Under the pieces are notes generated by a model. That model worked only from the letters and a program-made list of their open reading frames with translations, searched no databases and had not been told where the DNA came from. Positions 1-12,100 of a stretch of DNA of 64,000 nt are shown piece after piece. The stretch is taken from assembly GCA_036172665.1 (NCBI GenBank), contig CM069872.1:43262101-43326100 (forward strand), given 5' to 3'. The position numbers were made by a program, and so were the translations under genes. The stretch comes from Prosopocoilus inquinatus (taxonomy: Eukaryota > Arthropoda > Insecta > Coleoptera > Lucanidae). How positions within the stretch are numbered: position 1 is the first letter of the stretch; every line of letters starts with the position of its first letter.

Positions 1-3000
1 GCATAGTGGTGCTTCTCTCTTTTATCAAAAGTAGCCACGTCAAAGTACACAGATCCATTTGCCTCGTAAGCTAACCCATTGGATATTATTTTTTCTATGT
101 ATGTTATAATTTCAGGTATGTATTCGCTAACTCGAGTCAGAACATTTGGCCTTAACACCTGCAATTTATGTCGGAAATTGATAAGCAGGCACCTAAGCTC
201 TTCATAGAAACTTGATAAAATCAATTCTATGAAATTTCGGATTATTGAATGTCATATTATTGATAGCCCTGTATATAAATAATAAATACCTTACTGGTCC
301 TTGATTAAAAAAGAAATTAAAAAAAAATTGTAAATCAAATGAAAGATCTCAATACAGATAATTCTGTCTTTTATGAGATATGAATCATTAATTAATCGAG
401 AATTAATTCGAAGATTCGAAGATTCGAAGAATTCGAAGATTCGAAGAATTCGAGATGCGTAATAATTATAAAAGATATTAAAAAACTTTTTGGATATGTT
501 TTGAAGTAGATAAAAAGATATCAAAGACAGCGTAAATACTTTCTTCAGTCTTTTTTGAGATATGTATCATTAATTAATCCAATCGTCTCCAGGAAATTAA
601 AACTTATTGATTAAACATTCTAAAAATAGTACAAATTTAATTGGGTTTTACTGCTAAATACTTTGATTTGATATTTTAGATATTCAACAACTTTTAAATA
701 ATTGATTTGATTAGTATTAAATCAAAGGGGCTTAATATCTCAGTTTATACTTTCAATATTTCCATTTAAACATTCTTTAAAATATTCAAATAATAGAACT
801 GCAAACAAAATGATTAGGGCTGCAACTATAAATTTAAATGGGCTGCCAATTGTCCTACATTTTCTCTCGCATTCAAAGCCTTTGTTCCGCAACCCAATTA
901 TTTTTTAGCAATTCGCTGTTTTCTTGTGCAATTTATTGCTAAATGGATGAAACATTTGAAGAACAAATCGTTATTTAATGTGTAGTAGGTGGCGTTCTTC
1001 AAAATCACTTCAATTTTCCTGCTTCAAATCAACATTTGACCAAATCGTCTTTTATTCGTGTGACAACACTGACTGGAAATCATATTTCGTTATTGCATTG
1101 CGATTCAAACTTTCAAATTCTTAATAATATTTCAAATCTCATTTTTTTTTAACATGTTCCAATTTTTCAAAGACAACATTCCTATTTACAAAACTTAGAA
1201 GTTGGCAACCCTACCCAAAGCATCTCAAGCCTGATTCTGTCTGGGGTCCCTAGATTCGATTGATATTTAACATGTCAGTCAGAGTTTGGAAGTACAATGT
1301 CAGATCCGCCATTTTGCCAAGCTCCGTATCGTTAATGAAATAGCAATACTGTATTTTATTCTTTCTAACCCAAGGCAAAATCAAATCAAGTGAGGTCAGC
1401 AACTTACAAAGTGATCAAGTAGAACTGTCTCAGTTGGCAACACAATTAAGAGCATTTTCTTATGCAACTATTTGCAACACTGCAACTGATTATGTTTTGC
1501 TGATTAATTTGACAGATATTTGACTTAGCGACAAAATTGTAGGTTATGTTGAGCATTGATTTAGGCCGAGTTAAGTGAGCGGTCAAATTGACAGAATCGT
1601 CAAGTCAACGGTTCAACTAAACCCTCTGATCAATCAGCAATTGAAAAAAGTGATCACGTGATTTGGTCTGACCACTTCGATCATTCACTTACCGCAGTCT
1701 TATTTTCAACCTGAAATACTTGTCAATCTTGAAAGCTGTCATGTCAACGTCAAACCGTCAAAATACAGGAAGTTACTCCAGTTGTACAATTATAAAATTA
1801 AATTCAGCATTGCCAACTCAAACAGTTCTACTTGATCAATTTATGTAAAATCTGATATTACCAATGAAATGACGTTGTATTTCCGAACCCTGTCCGACAT
1901 GTTAAATGTCAATCATATCAAAGGACCCTAGATTATGTCTAAACATGAAATGTACCTCGGTCACGACATTCGAATCTTGAAACGCACCTCATCTTCGGCA
2001 TAAGCCCCTTACTAATGAAGTAATCCGTCAATATTTTGAAAAGAAATAAAATAAAATCAAAAATAATTTCAAAATCTGATGAAAAGTAAACGTGAATGGA
2101 TTATTGTAACCAAAATCCAAAATTTCATTAAAAATTATTGAAATTACTGAAGGAAAGCGTTTAATCATCCCATTTCAAATGACGTATAGAAACCTTCGAT
2201 TCTCTCAAAGGCTGCGGAGTCAAATATTTATCACAAACAAGTAAAATTAGTCCGTTACGAAGCATTTTTAAATCAAAGTCAGACATAAAACTCCGAAAAA
2301 AAGTCGTTTACTTTTTTTTTGCACCCAACGGTACCTCGGCCACGAAATTGGAACCTTGAAACGCACCTCAGCTACAACATAAGCCCTCTATTTAGTAATG
2401 GAGTTATCCGTCAGTATTTACAGAGAAATTACGTGATGCCTGTAGGCAACCAGATAAAGGCAACGTTGCTTTTAATTAAACAACAATTTAGCAGTTTTTT
2501 TGAGCGATAACAAAATATTCGAAGTATGAGTACAGTCTACAGTCGGCAGTATAGAAATATTCAGTTTTAGTGGTTAGCGAGTACGTTACTGCGTTACTGC
2601 AAAAAATTGTTCTAATAAAGATTTTAAAAGTCCCAATTTCTTTTGGACACGTCCCGATTTTTCAAAGACAATGTCCCGATTAATGAAATTTAGAAGTTGG
2701 CGAACCTACTCGAAACATCTCAAGCTTGATTAAGTGTAAACACAGGCATCTTGAAATGTACCTCGGCCACGGCATGCGAATTTTGAAATGTACCTCAGCC
2801 ACAGCATGCGAATTTTGAAATGTACCTCAGCCACAGCATAAGCGCGGTACTAACGGCGTTATCGGTTACTATTTTCAGAGAAGTCAAGTGATGTCTGTAG
2901 GCGACAACGTTACCTTTCGAATTGTAATTGTAAATAATTAAACAATTTGACAGTTAAGACTTGACAGATAAGAAACTATTCAATTTATCGTTCGTATATT

Positions 3001-4571
3001 CACTGACTTTTAGAATACAATAGTCTATAGTCGGCACTTCCAGCATTCAGTTTTAAGTGGTTTGTCAATACGTTATTGCGTTGCAAATGTCACATTTTTG
3101 TCTGATTTTGTTAAATAGTTTAAAAAAGTTCCGCGTCTTTGGGCAGGTCCCGATTTTCGGTTGGTAACCATTAATCTAGAGCGAATGCTGTATTAAAAAC
3201 GTACAGGAAGAATGCACTCTGTAGTGATACAGAAAATATTTTGAGAGGGGCCTCTCAAGTGCTAAATCCGCCACTGATTAGTATAATATTTAGTATGCAA
3301 CTGAAAACTACATTTTTCACTTCCTAACTTTGATCCAAACTTTATTTATGTTTCAATTGCAGGAAATAAAATACTTTCTGTATATTCTTGCAACTAATAG
3401 AACCTGTTTAGCATGTTTTCTGCAAACTTAAAAAGTGAGGTGGCAAACCTAATTTGTTTAAATTAATTTGCTGGATCCCTTGTTTACTTCTCACACAAAG
3501 TTAGCATTCATTAATTATCCCCAAAAGGACTTAAATTCAGTTCACACAATTTCACAGATACTTTTTAAGGGCCAGTTTCTCAATCATGGTTTAACTTTAG
3601 CATCATTTTCTTCCTATAGAAACAACAACTGACCTTACAATTGTTACCGTGGGAATAAAGTGAATCTTAAAGTTAAACTGAGAAGGTAAACAGGGCCTTA
3701 ACCATGTTAATTTTCTTTAAACTGCATAAAACTTACATTAAGTGCATCCATGTCCTTGTGGAATTCCTTCTCCCAGTGATTTGGCAGTGCACTGAAAATG
3801 GCATTATCAGTTACAGTGGCACCGTATTTGCAGTCCAACCAATCAGAAAGTGGATCTTTGCATTCTTTGATGAAAAACTCTTTAGTGCACTCAATTTTTG
3901 TATTGTCGCCATTTTGAACAGAGATTTCGAGCTCATCCACGGCTTTTGTTAACCTGATTACAATCAAAAAGTAAACGTAAATGAACTATAAGGGCAAAGC
4001 AAGTTAAATTACCTTGTCAGTAATTTATCAAACATCTGCTTTTTATCAGGATCAATTGTGCACTTCGCGGTTTTGCTGAACTTTTCCATTACCTAAAGAA
4101 ACATACTTAAATAAATTCTTGGCAAATAACTCATGATCTTCCTCTACCTTTCTAGCATCCTCCAAGACTTGCTCTAAACTGTGTTTCTTAGAAACATACT
4201 TGTCGAATAAGTAATTCTGCCTCGCCCTTTTTATAATTTTATCATCGATATCAGTGATATTCATTACATATAAAATATCATATCCGAAGTAATCAGAAAG
4301 TACTCTGCGTAATATATCAAACGTAATGTATGATCTAAAACCGAATTTAGCTTAAGACATAATGGATTTAAATGAGAACGAGAAATGCCTACCTGGCATG
4401 ACCCATATGTGATGCATCATACACCGTAGGCCCGCAGCTGTACCACGTAACTCTCTTACCGTCTTGAGGTATGAATACTTCTTTCTGACGAGTCAGACTG
4501 TTGTATAGTTTCAAAACTGGCACGTTTGTGCTTGTGGATGGTGACCATGGGGGTTGTATTCGCTTTGACAT
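1..4571 (-). CDS. CARS1: Cysteine--tRNA ligase, cytoplasmic (5' part, runs off the left edge)
   Basis: Charges tRNA-Cys with cysteine in the cytosol (class I aminoacyl-tRNA synthetase). Exons, in transcript order: 4393-4571, 4148-4334, 4013-4092, 3737-3953 and 1-158 (incomplete). All junctions keep frame with GT/AG sites, giving about 273 residues. The ATG at 4571 opens [11 protein letters not shown], and the next exon carries [17 protein letters not shown]. The HIGH-type nucleotide-binding signature is present ([20 protein letters not shown]). Later stretches [21 protein letters not shown] and [12 protein letters not shown] match the animal cytosolic enzyme, including the insertion between the catalytic halves. 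The KMSKS loop and tRNA-binding domain would lie left of the window. Introns 1-3 are short (58, 55 and 59 bp); intron 4 is 3.6 kb and full of repeats. The family call is secure. Orthology to CARS1 rather than the mitochondrial CARS2 rests on this insertion. Confidence 0.95.
1243..1930. repeat. Fold-back element with long imperfect inverted arms
   Basis: Arms of roughly 150-200 bp face each other. GGTCCCTAGATTCGATTGAT at about 1246 is mirrored by the reverse complement of the sequence ending near 1926. The block GATCAAGTAGAACTGT recurs in both arms. A fragment of one arm recurs at about 4987-5075 outside the gene. No ORF was seen inside, so this is a non-autonomous DNA element. Confidence 0.6.
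2750..2845. repeat. Short tandem repeat, about 2.5 units of 37 bp
   Basis: TTGAAATGTACCTCAGCCAC-type units follow one another at 2753, 2790 and 2817. They are part of a module that also occurs singly at 1955 and 2328. They lie in the CARS intron and show no coding potential. Confidence 0.6.
3569..3697. mobile_element. MITE, 129 bp, flanked by TTAA
   Basis: TTAA at 3565-3568 and 3698-3701 flanks inverted ends beginning GGGCCAGTTTCTCA on the left and GGCCCTGTTTAC on the right (reverse complement). Both arms contain TTTAACTTTA. The same family recurs at 23266-23347 and at about 20583-20852. The duplication may be TAA (PIF/Harbinger type) or TTAA (piggyBac type). Confidence 0.7.
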
Positions 4572-5087
4572 CTCTGGAAAAGCAGAAATACTGGATTTTT
4601 ACAAGCAGTTTGAAAATGTATTAGTTGCAAGGACAATTAAAATAATAATAAATTGACGATACGTACTGTTTTACAATTGCAAATTCGGTTTATCAGAAAT
4701 ACTTTTTGAAGAAATTTAAAATGCACTTGCGTCAGCTTCCTACACGCGGCAATTAATGACTAATTTGACAACCGGTGGAATTTTGGTATATGTGGTGCTA
4801 GGGAAAAACCTTAACATGTGGTACGGAGTTTTGTAGTGCATATAAGCAAACTAAATTTTAGTTGGTAACATTGGAAACCCTGTGCAGTGTTCCCAAATCG
4901 CGGGATTTTTATCCCGATTCGTGGATATATTTATCACTTTCTGATGAGTTGTAGCGGTCGCCATCAGGTCGCCATGTTACAGAGTGATCAAATATAATTG
5001 TTTTAGTTGCCAACAATTAAAAGCATTTTCTTTTTCAAATATTTGCAACATTGCAATCGAATATGTTTTAATTATATGACAGAATTC

Positions 5088-7250
5088 GAGATGCGTAATA
5101 ATTATAAAAGATATTAAAAAACTTTTTGGATATGTTTTGAAGTAGATAAAAAGATCTCAAAGACAGCGTAAATACTTTCTTGAAAAATTAGTAAATGGAG
5201 AGACCATGCCCCTACTTACTATTCTATAACATTTTTTTCTTGTCCTATAAGAAAGCTGCTTACTTGTAGTATGTATAATACTAATAATAATATAATATAA
5301 TAATTACTTTCAGTATGTATAATAAGTGCATACAGGGTTATTTATGCAAACCGCCCATTAAAACTTTTCTGGGAAAGAATTTAGATAGCGAGCAAAGGAA
5401 ATTCATAAGGAATTAAGGTTATTTCAGAAAAACTACTCAAATAAAATAAAACAGACTTCCAGTTGCAAGAGCCTCTTAAAATTCAACCCCCAAACTCATC
5501 TTGAAATTCAAAAAAATTAATTCTTTCCCTTCTCGTGCTCCTGAAAAATTACTGTAACAACGCGTTTTATTTAATCGAAAAATCATTTCTGAAATTTGAA
5601 AATCGGTTGGTTTTTGAACTAAAAAATTACGTCACTTCATCGTGATGGTAATTTTTCTCAAAAATTAAAAAATGACCGAATTTTTGGCCCCCTCTTAGCC
5701 CCCCGACAAAAATAAGTGCGATTTCTTATCTTCGAGGCATTTTCGAGTCTATCAAGTTTCAACCCCCAAATTCGTCCCGCAACTTAAAACAATCAATTCC
5801 TCGCCCTCCTCCAATTAATTAGCGCGTTATACATAATCAAAAAATTATTTCCCAAATCTGCAAATCAGTTTAATTTAATTGAAAAAAATTAAGCTACATT
5901 ATTCCAGCAATTATTTTTTCGAAAATTGAAAAATGACCGACTTTTCGGCCCCTTCTCGCCGCCCCGCTAGAAATAAGCGCAATTTTTTGTTTTTGAAGCA
6001 TTTTCGGGGCCGTCCGTAATACGTCTGCAAAATTTCAATCTCCGAGCTAGTCGGGGAACCGTCGAAACCGCCCTTAAAAAATCTTACTACGAAAGGGAAC
6101 TCCGTGCTGACGTCACTAGCCAATTTACTATATTTCTGGGAAAAAAAGTAGGTCACAAGGTCGTCGGGGTGTAATGAATGGGTATCAATGGCCGTTCGTC
6201 CATTGTTTACGAAGAGCACAACGGTCCTCCGGAAGAACTGGAAATTATTGAATAAAGCGTAAAAGATGCAACAAGGGCTTTGTAAATTTAAGAAAGATCG
6301 TTTTAATTATAATTTGGATAAAAAAAGTAGTCCTGGGGGTTGTATTTTGAGCGAAATTATGTTTTTCGTGCTCGGGAGTTTCAGGTTAAGAGGTTGGTAG
6401 CATTATGTTACTATTTTGACGCTCGCAGATTATCGTTCGAAAGAAATCGATTTATTTTCATTAAATATCTTATAATAATGATCGGGAAAGCTTCACCAAT
6501 ATGGTAAATATGGAATTCTGTGTGAAAACTGGCTTTTCGCAGGCGATTTTACAACATAACCTCAAATTTTTTCTTTCGTGCCAGGTGCGTTTGGCTTAAT
6601 ATTTCTCGCCTTTTGCAGTAAAAATGAAGCGTTAGCTGTTGCTAAACTTTATTTTGAAATTGAAAACGTGCAATGAAATAAAATAAATTTTGACTTAACA
6701 ATCAACAAAGACCTTTTTCTTTGCTTGATTCAAACTCCAGAATCTGCTACAGTTAGGCACTTTCTTTGTATTTACTTGCAAAGAATAAGAGTTCTTGCTA
6801 ATTTAGTCGTTCTGTTTGAAAACAATAACTTTACGGTATTTCTATCTCTGAATGTATTGTCTATTAGGAGTATTTTTCTTACTTTATTATTCAAACGCAG
6901 TGAAAAATGTAGGACGTCGTTTAAAATAAGCGAGTTTAGAATGTAACCGGAAGTAAGTGGAAGTCAGTTTTATTTTATTTGAGTAGTTTTTCCGAAGTAT
7001 CCTTTCCTTTCCATCTAAATTCTTTCCCAGAAAACTTTTATTGAACGGTTTGCATAAATAACCCTGTATGCACTTATACATCACCGTTTTCTACAAGCAA
7101 GCAGCTTTCTTATAGAAGGATAAGAAAAATTATGTTAAAGAATAGGGATGGAGGTCGTGACGTAGAACCTCCATTTACTAATTTTTCGAAAAGATATTTA
7201 TGCTATCTTTGAGATCTATAAAGTTTCATTGGAATCTGACTTTTTGTGTT
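5088..7250. mobile_element. Large fold-back (long-TIR) DNA element between CARS and eIF3m
   Basis: Arms of about 300 bp mirror each other. GTGCATACAGGGTTATTTAT at 5328 matches the reverse complement near 7075, and the block around 5190-5270 (AAGCAGCTTTCTTATA) matches 7090-7190. The core at 5480-6100 contains two diverged direct copies about 263 bp apart of a segment with AAAATGACCGA and GGCCCC. A 102-codon reading frame on the minus strand (5911-6219) falls in that repeat and resembles no known transposase. About 90 bp of the left flank are duplicated at 451-540 in the CARS intron. This is a non-autonomous element of unknown superfamily. Confidence 0.65.
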
Positions 7251-7366
7251 CCTGATGTGTCCGTGTTAGTCATTCTTGATGACTTTGTATATTAATTTGG
7301 TTTTAGAAATTGTTAAAAGCAAGAATTTTTTTTATTTTAAGTAATTACCAAATACTGTACCAACAG

Positions 7367-7372
7367 TTTATT
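7367..7372 (-). promoter_or_regulatory. Poly(A) signal AATAAA for eIF3m
   Basis: AATAAA on the minus strand, 39 bp past the eIF3m stop codon and the first such hexamer downstream of it. Confidence 0.6.
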
Positions 7373-7410
7373 TAAAAAAAGTTATGTCTAGACGGCATAA
7401 AAGAAATATT

Positions 7411-8890
7411 TTACTGTTGATTAATGAGTTCAAGTTGTGCAGCGGCAATAGTTTTCATTCCTTCCTGCACAGAACCGAGATTGCTTTTCCATGAATACAG
7501 CAAATCCCTCAGCTGTTGCCATTGCGCTCTTCCAAAAGTTCGATGCATCGTACTTGACACGTACACTTTCTTCATGGCCTGGTCCATGCGTGCCCTTACC
7601 AGCTTGGTTTTCAAAACTACCAAAAATTATAGTAAGTAACAACACAAACAGACAGATATGAGTAAAAATTTACCTTCAATGATGAAACCTTCAACTTCCT
7701 CCGGCCCAATTTGCAATTCCTTTTGTATTACATCGAAGCTAATTTCCGGATTCGTTTCTGCAAGCTGCATGAATGACAACAGCCTCATCTTCTGCATGTT
7801 CTGTTCGTGGTTCAAGCCTTGAGATGTGACGAATTCTCGATGGTTCTTGTAAAATTTCAAGTAGCTCTCGAGGTTTTCACTTACGAATATGGAAAGAAGA
7901 TCATGAATTAATTCGCCTTCCAAAAATCTAACTGGCTTAAGCGATAACAGTGGGTCAAGGAGGAAAGTGTTTGGATCTGCCAAGGCCGATGCAATGCAAC
8001 GAATGGCGTCTTCACGAGCGTGAGATGCGTTTTCTGCCGTGTATGTTCCAAGAAGTTCGATCATGACTTTCGCAGCTTGTTCACTAAAATACATAGATTC
8101 TTAATATGAAGTATAAGAAGCAAATGAAATAAACAAGCACCTTTGATTACTTTTTAAAAGTACTTCGTGTAATAAACGGTACAACTTCTGTAACTGCTCA
8201 CTTGAGGGCTGACATAATGAAAACTGTTGTTTCAGATGTTCTACATCTCGGAATACCAACTTAACTTGATCTGTTAGCTTGGCGATTATGATTAGGTGAT
8301 AGTAAACTTGATAACGCATGGGCGAACGATCATCTAATGACTGAAATAACAGCCACAACCTAAAAGTTTTTTAATGATTACACCTTGAGGAAACATTCTA
8401 ACTGAATATTCCATACGCTTTCAAGCAAACTTGTCCTAACTTCTGGCCTGGAGCTTTAGTTAGCTTCTCGCAGAATGCCAATATAATATTCTCAGAGCGT
8501 TCCAATGGAATCTACAATATTCTAATCTAAAATACGCACTTGTGGCATGCTTAATTAACCGAAATTACCAAGACCATTATTGAAACTATATCATTTAGAA
8601 CCGACTCGACTTCGGCCTCTTGACCTTCTCGAAAACATGCTTCACATACTCCTATGATTTTATGTAAGTCATCTTCAATGCCTTTCGGAGACTTCTCTTC
8701 GGATATCTCTGCACCTAATCCTTTTAAGTATGCCCTTAATTCTTGAGCCTGCAAGGTAACATAACCTCAAAAATATCATATGGACGGATTTTTACGTTCA
8801 GCAACACCAATTCTTTGTGTAATTTGCTCTCAAAGTATTTATTACCTGGTCTTCTGGACTAATATCTATAAATACTGGTGGAACCTGCAT
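7411..8890 (-). CDS. EIF3M: Eukaryotic translation initiation factor 3 subunit M (PCI domain)
   Basis: Subunit of the eIF3 scaffold on the 40S ribosome; the Drosophila orthologue is Tango7. Six exons: 8846-8890, 8569-8748, 8417-8511, 8141-8359, 7674-8083 and 7411-7616. Together they give 384 residues, close to the human 374. The start [15 protein letters not shown] matches the family N-terminus, and an in-frame upstream extension was rejected because it does not. Recognisable blocks are [41 protein letters not shown], the PCI stretch [15 protein letters not shown], and the C-terminal [12 protein letters not shown]. The exon 3 donor is GC|GTATGG, and the split codon gives CLKALWLLF. All introns are short (48-97 bp). 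The gene is 290 bp downstream of kanadaptin on the same strand. No damage was seen. Confidence 0.97.
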
Positions 8891-9121
8891 CTTTTTCAAA
8901 TTTTTCACATATATTTCAGAAAAAATTGGAAATAAGCACCACGCACGCAGTCTGGCACGCAAGCGCCAACTTGCAATCAAAAAATTTCTATTCCTTCCAG
9001 AGTCGCCAACTCTATGCAAACAATTGTTACAGTCACCAATTCCGTGCAAATGAAAATAGTCTTTTTATTACGAAATGCTATTGTACGTTTAAAAATTTGG
9101 TAATCTTAATAAATCCCGAAG

Positions 9122-9127
9122 TTTATT
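9122..9127 (-). promoter_or_regulatory. Poly(A) signal AATAAA for kanadaptin
   Basis: AATAAA on the minus strand, 54 bp beyond the kanadaptin stop and about 230 bp before the eIF3m start codon. The two genes are therefore separate transcription units packed closely. Confidence 0.55.
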
Positions 9128-9180
9128 AAATAAAAAATAATTCTATGAAAACATTATTAATTGTAACAAAGAAAATTCAA

Positions 9181-12100
9181 TCAATATCCAAGTTTATCAT
9201 TTAAACTTGTCCGTCCATCCCCTGTTTGTCCTTCAGGGGGAATCCACATGTTGTAATCTTCTTTCATGGCATCTTCCTCATACCCTCGACGTTTCTCTAT
9301 TTCAGCCTTTTCTTGCCTGTGTTGTAAACGGCGTTGATTTTTCTTCGCCCTCCTCTCCTGTTCACCCGATTCTTCCTGTTTCTCAGAAAACTCGTTGACC
9401 TTTTCCAATTTATTCACCATATGTGTTACTTCCTTCACGATATTTATCAATTTATTGCCAATTTCAATGACTGCTTCATTTTTGTCTGCCTTATCGATCA
9501 CAGTTGTAATTTCGTCGATGCTTTTAGAAACTTTTTGTTGAATCAATGAATCAACACCATCGACGTAATTCACAATTAGACTTACAATATGCTGTTTCTT
9601 CTCATCTGAGAAAGAATTCTGATTTAATGCCTTCAGACCAGTCCAGATTTCAAGAACTTGTGATTCATGTTCAGCTGCCATGAAATTAAACAGCTTTTTG
9701 AAACTTGCGTCGATTTTGCTGCAGTCTGCGAGATATTTTTGCTCTAGATTCATATTTGTTTTTAATATGCTTTTAACAGGTGCTTTAGAAATTAAATTCT
9801 GTTTTATTTGAACATCCTTTTCTTCTTGATTATTTTCTATTGATGCCTGAGGGTCTTCTTTATTTTGCTCTTTATCTTCGTTCTCTTCATCTTCATCTTC
9901 AACATCCATGGTGCTTGATTTTTTGCTTTGTGGTCGCACAGGCACTTGCACTTTAACTTTCAATCGTTTTCCGTACAATGGCAGTTTGTGTTTAACGTTA
10001 ACACCGGAGTGGTCTTGACTTTTTGGTTCTAATAAAGCTGGTAAACTAGTTGGCTTCGCTATATTGGCCAGTTTTATGACGCTTGCGTATTCTTGCTTTA
10101 ATTTGTGCAGGTCTGTTTTAAGCTTGCTTATTCTCTGTTTGTCGAGTTTACTTTGTTTGAGTTCCTTCATGTATGAATCGAGGGTGTCTTCTTCCCCAGT
10201 TGAAGAACTTGAAGTTGCTGATTTATTCGAATCGGACAGTAACTTTTCAATTGTAGCAATTTCTTCATTTAATTTCCTTTGTTTTTCTATCTGTAAAAGG
10301 ACAATTAATTAAAACATAAAGTCATTTTGTGTAATTCATTTTAATTCCGTGAACTTACTAAACTTTGATAAGTTTCAGGTTGCTGGGGAATTTTTGCTTT
10401 CATCCGATTTTCTCTCTTCTTTTCAATTATGCCAGTTCGATCCAGGAAGGTGTCGTCATCGCTGTCGTAGAAGTCATTTTCCTCCCAGTTTTTAACTTTC
10501 CTCTTGCGGGACTCTGAAATATTAAACATTTACATCATTAGTTGTGTTAGTAATTGTTAATAAACTTACCATGCGTTGCTTGCCTTAATAATCCATATCT
10601 GTCTAGTATTCGACAAGCCTCTAATGCACATTGTATAACTGCTTCCTTTTTCTTTCCTTTGTGTAAGACTTCAGCCACCATTGGACGTCCTCTTTCATCA
10701 TCCAAAGGTAGCTCGACTTTACATAAAAACTGACCCATTCCCTGCTCGGTACAGTCGTATTCCAAATCGTGACCCTCGCGTTCCATAAATCCTCTCAGTG
10801 CTTTCTTGGGGTCATCTAAATACAACTCTTCATTGTTTGCTTGCGCAAAAGGATTTTCTGTTAAGTCAGTTTCTTCGTCTGCATCCTCACCTAATCGAAA
10901 AATGAATGAGAATAAAACAAATCAATTTAATACGAAAATTTGTTTATTCACATACCCATGCCCCAGTCTACACCCCTTTCCTCGAATAATTTTTGTTTAA
11001 CTTCCTCTTCTTGTTCAATTCGTAATTCCTCTTCCTTTTTCATCTCCTCTCTTTTTAAGAGCTCTTCCAATCTTTGCTGTTTGAGTTCGCTTATTGTGAA
11101 CTGGCTTTCTTCTTCCATGTCCTCATCGGGTCCCGTTAATAAATAAGTTCGAGTGCTACACCCAAATTTGATCATATGGCCGACCTGGAAATACTCTCGC
11201 ATTGATTTGCATGTATTGTACCACCAAACATGTTAAGATATTGATCAAACTTTAGCTTCAAATAAGTAGGCATAATTTTATTTTTTTAACAAATTCTTAA
11301 ACAAAATTTAAATTGTCAGTCATTTTTAATAAACAGTTTGATATGGATCAGTCAGGTGCAGATGCACCGGTTGGCTTAGAATCAGGCGATGTACCCTCAA
11401 ATCAGGAAGCTCAAAGTGATAATTATGATAAATTGAGAAAGCTCGTTGAGAAGACAACAAAGATGAGGCTGGAAGCACCTGAACGCAACAGGCAGGCAGA
11501 AGAATACTTCAGAATATTAAAACAGAAACTCGACGATAGCAATGCGTTCTTGAAGACTGCCAAGAACAATATTGAAAATATCAAGACACTCTTTCAACAG
11601 GATCATATAAAGAACATGAATTCAGAAACTTACCTGGAGAATATTGAAAAGACGGATGAAGAAATTGAAGAAGAAATGAAACTCGTTCAACACAAACTGG
11701 ATGAACTGCAAGGTCGCATACGTGCTTTAAAACAAGGCACAAATACCCAGTCCAGGACTTTCGAAGAAGCTGTTAATGATACAATTTCTACTTTAGACAA
11801 CATAGGAAAGGGAATGTACAACACAAAGAATGAAACATAGATATGCGGAGTACATCGAAAATTTTTGTCAAATTGTACTTACACGAACTCTTGCGTATAC
11901 TCTAGATTTTAGTCTGCTTTTATTTAAGAATGTACCATGTGTACTTGCTAAATCATACAAGTAAAATCCACAAGCTTGATCTTCATGTGCTTGATTTCTG
12001 TATTGTAATACTGCATGATACCTATTGATAAATAAAATTAGTTCTTGTGTAAGTAATGTGGTCTGGAAGTATGGTTACCTTGAGATGGTGGGATGTGCTA

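Larger units (their letters stand above)
159..3736 (-). other. Large repeat-filled intron 4 of the CARS gene
   Basis: The intron is bounded by a GTAAGT donor and a TTGCAG acceptor on the minus strand. It holds a TTCGAAGA minisatellite near 409-452, a fold-back element at about 1243-1930, and several diverged copies of a module containing GTACCTCGGCCACG (near 1955, 2328, 2753). A MITE sits at 3569-3697. A short transposon-like end reading AATCCGCCACTG lies at 3260-3272. No coding exon was recognised inside it. Confidence 0.8.

Noticed and set aside
409..452. TTCGAAGA repeats as a telomere-like or palindromic regulatory array
   Set aside because: The array is short and degenerate and lies within an intron. 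A simple minisatellite explains it.
4940..4985. Fifth hammerhead-like site (CTGATGAGTTG)
   Set aside because: No GAAA follows at a suitable distance and no stem II can form.
5911..6219. Minus-strand 102-codon frame
   Set aside because: It lies in the internally repeated core of the fold-back element, and the sister repeat unit does not keep the frame.
7424..7645. Frames overlapping eIF3m exon 6 on both strands
   Set aside because: They are shadows of the true coding frame of eIF3m.
8798..9049. Upstream N-terminal extension of eIF3m in frame with MQVPPVF
   Set aside because: The extension has no family similarity and crosses the expected 5' [14 protein letters not shown] fits the family start.
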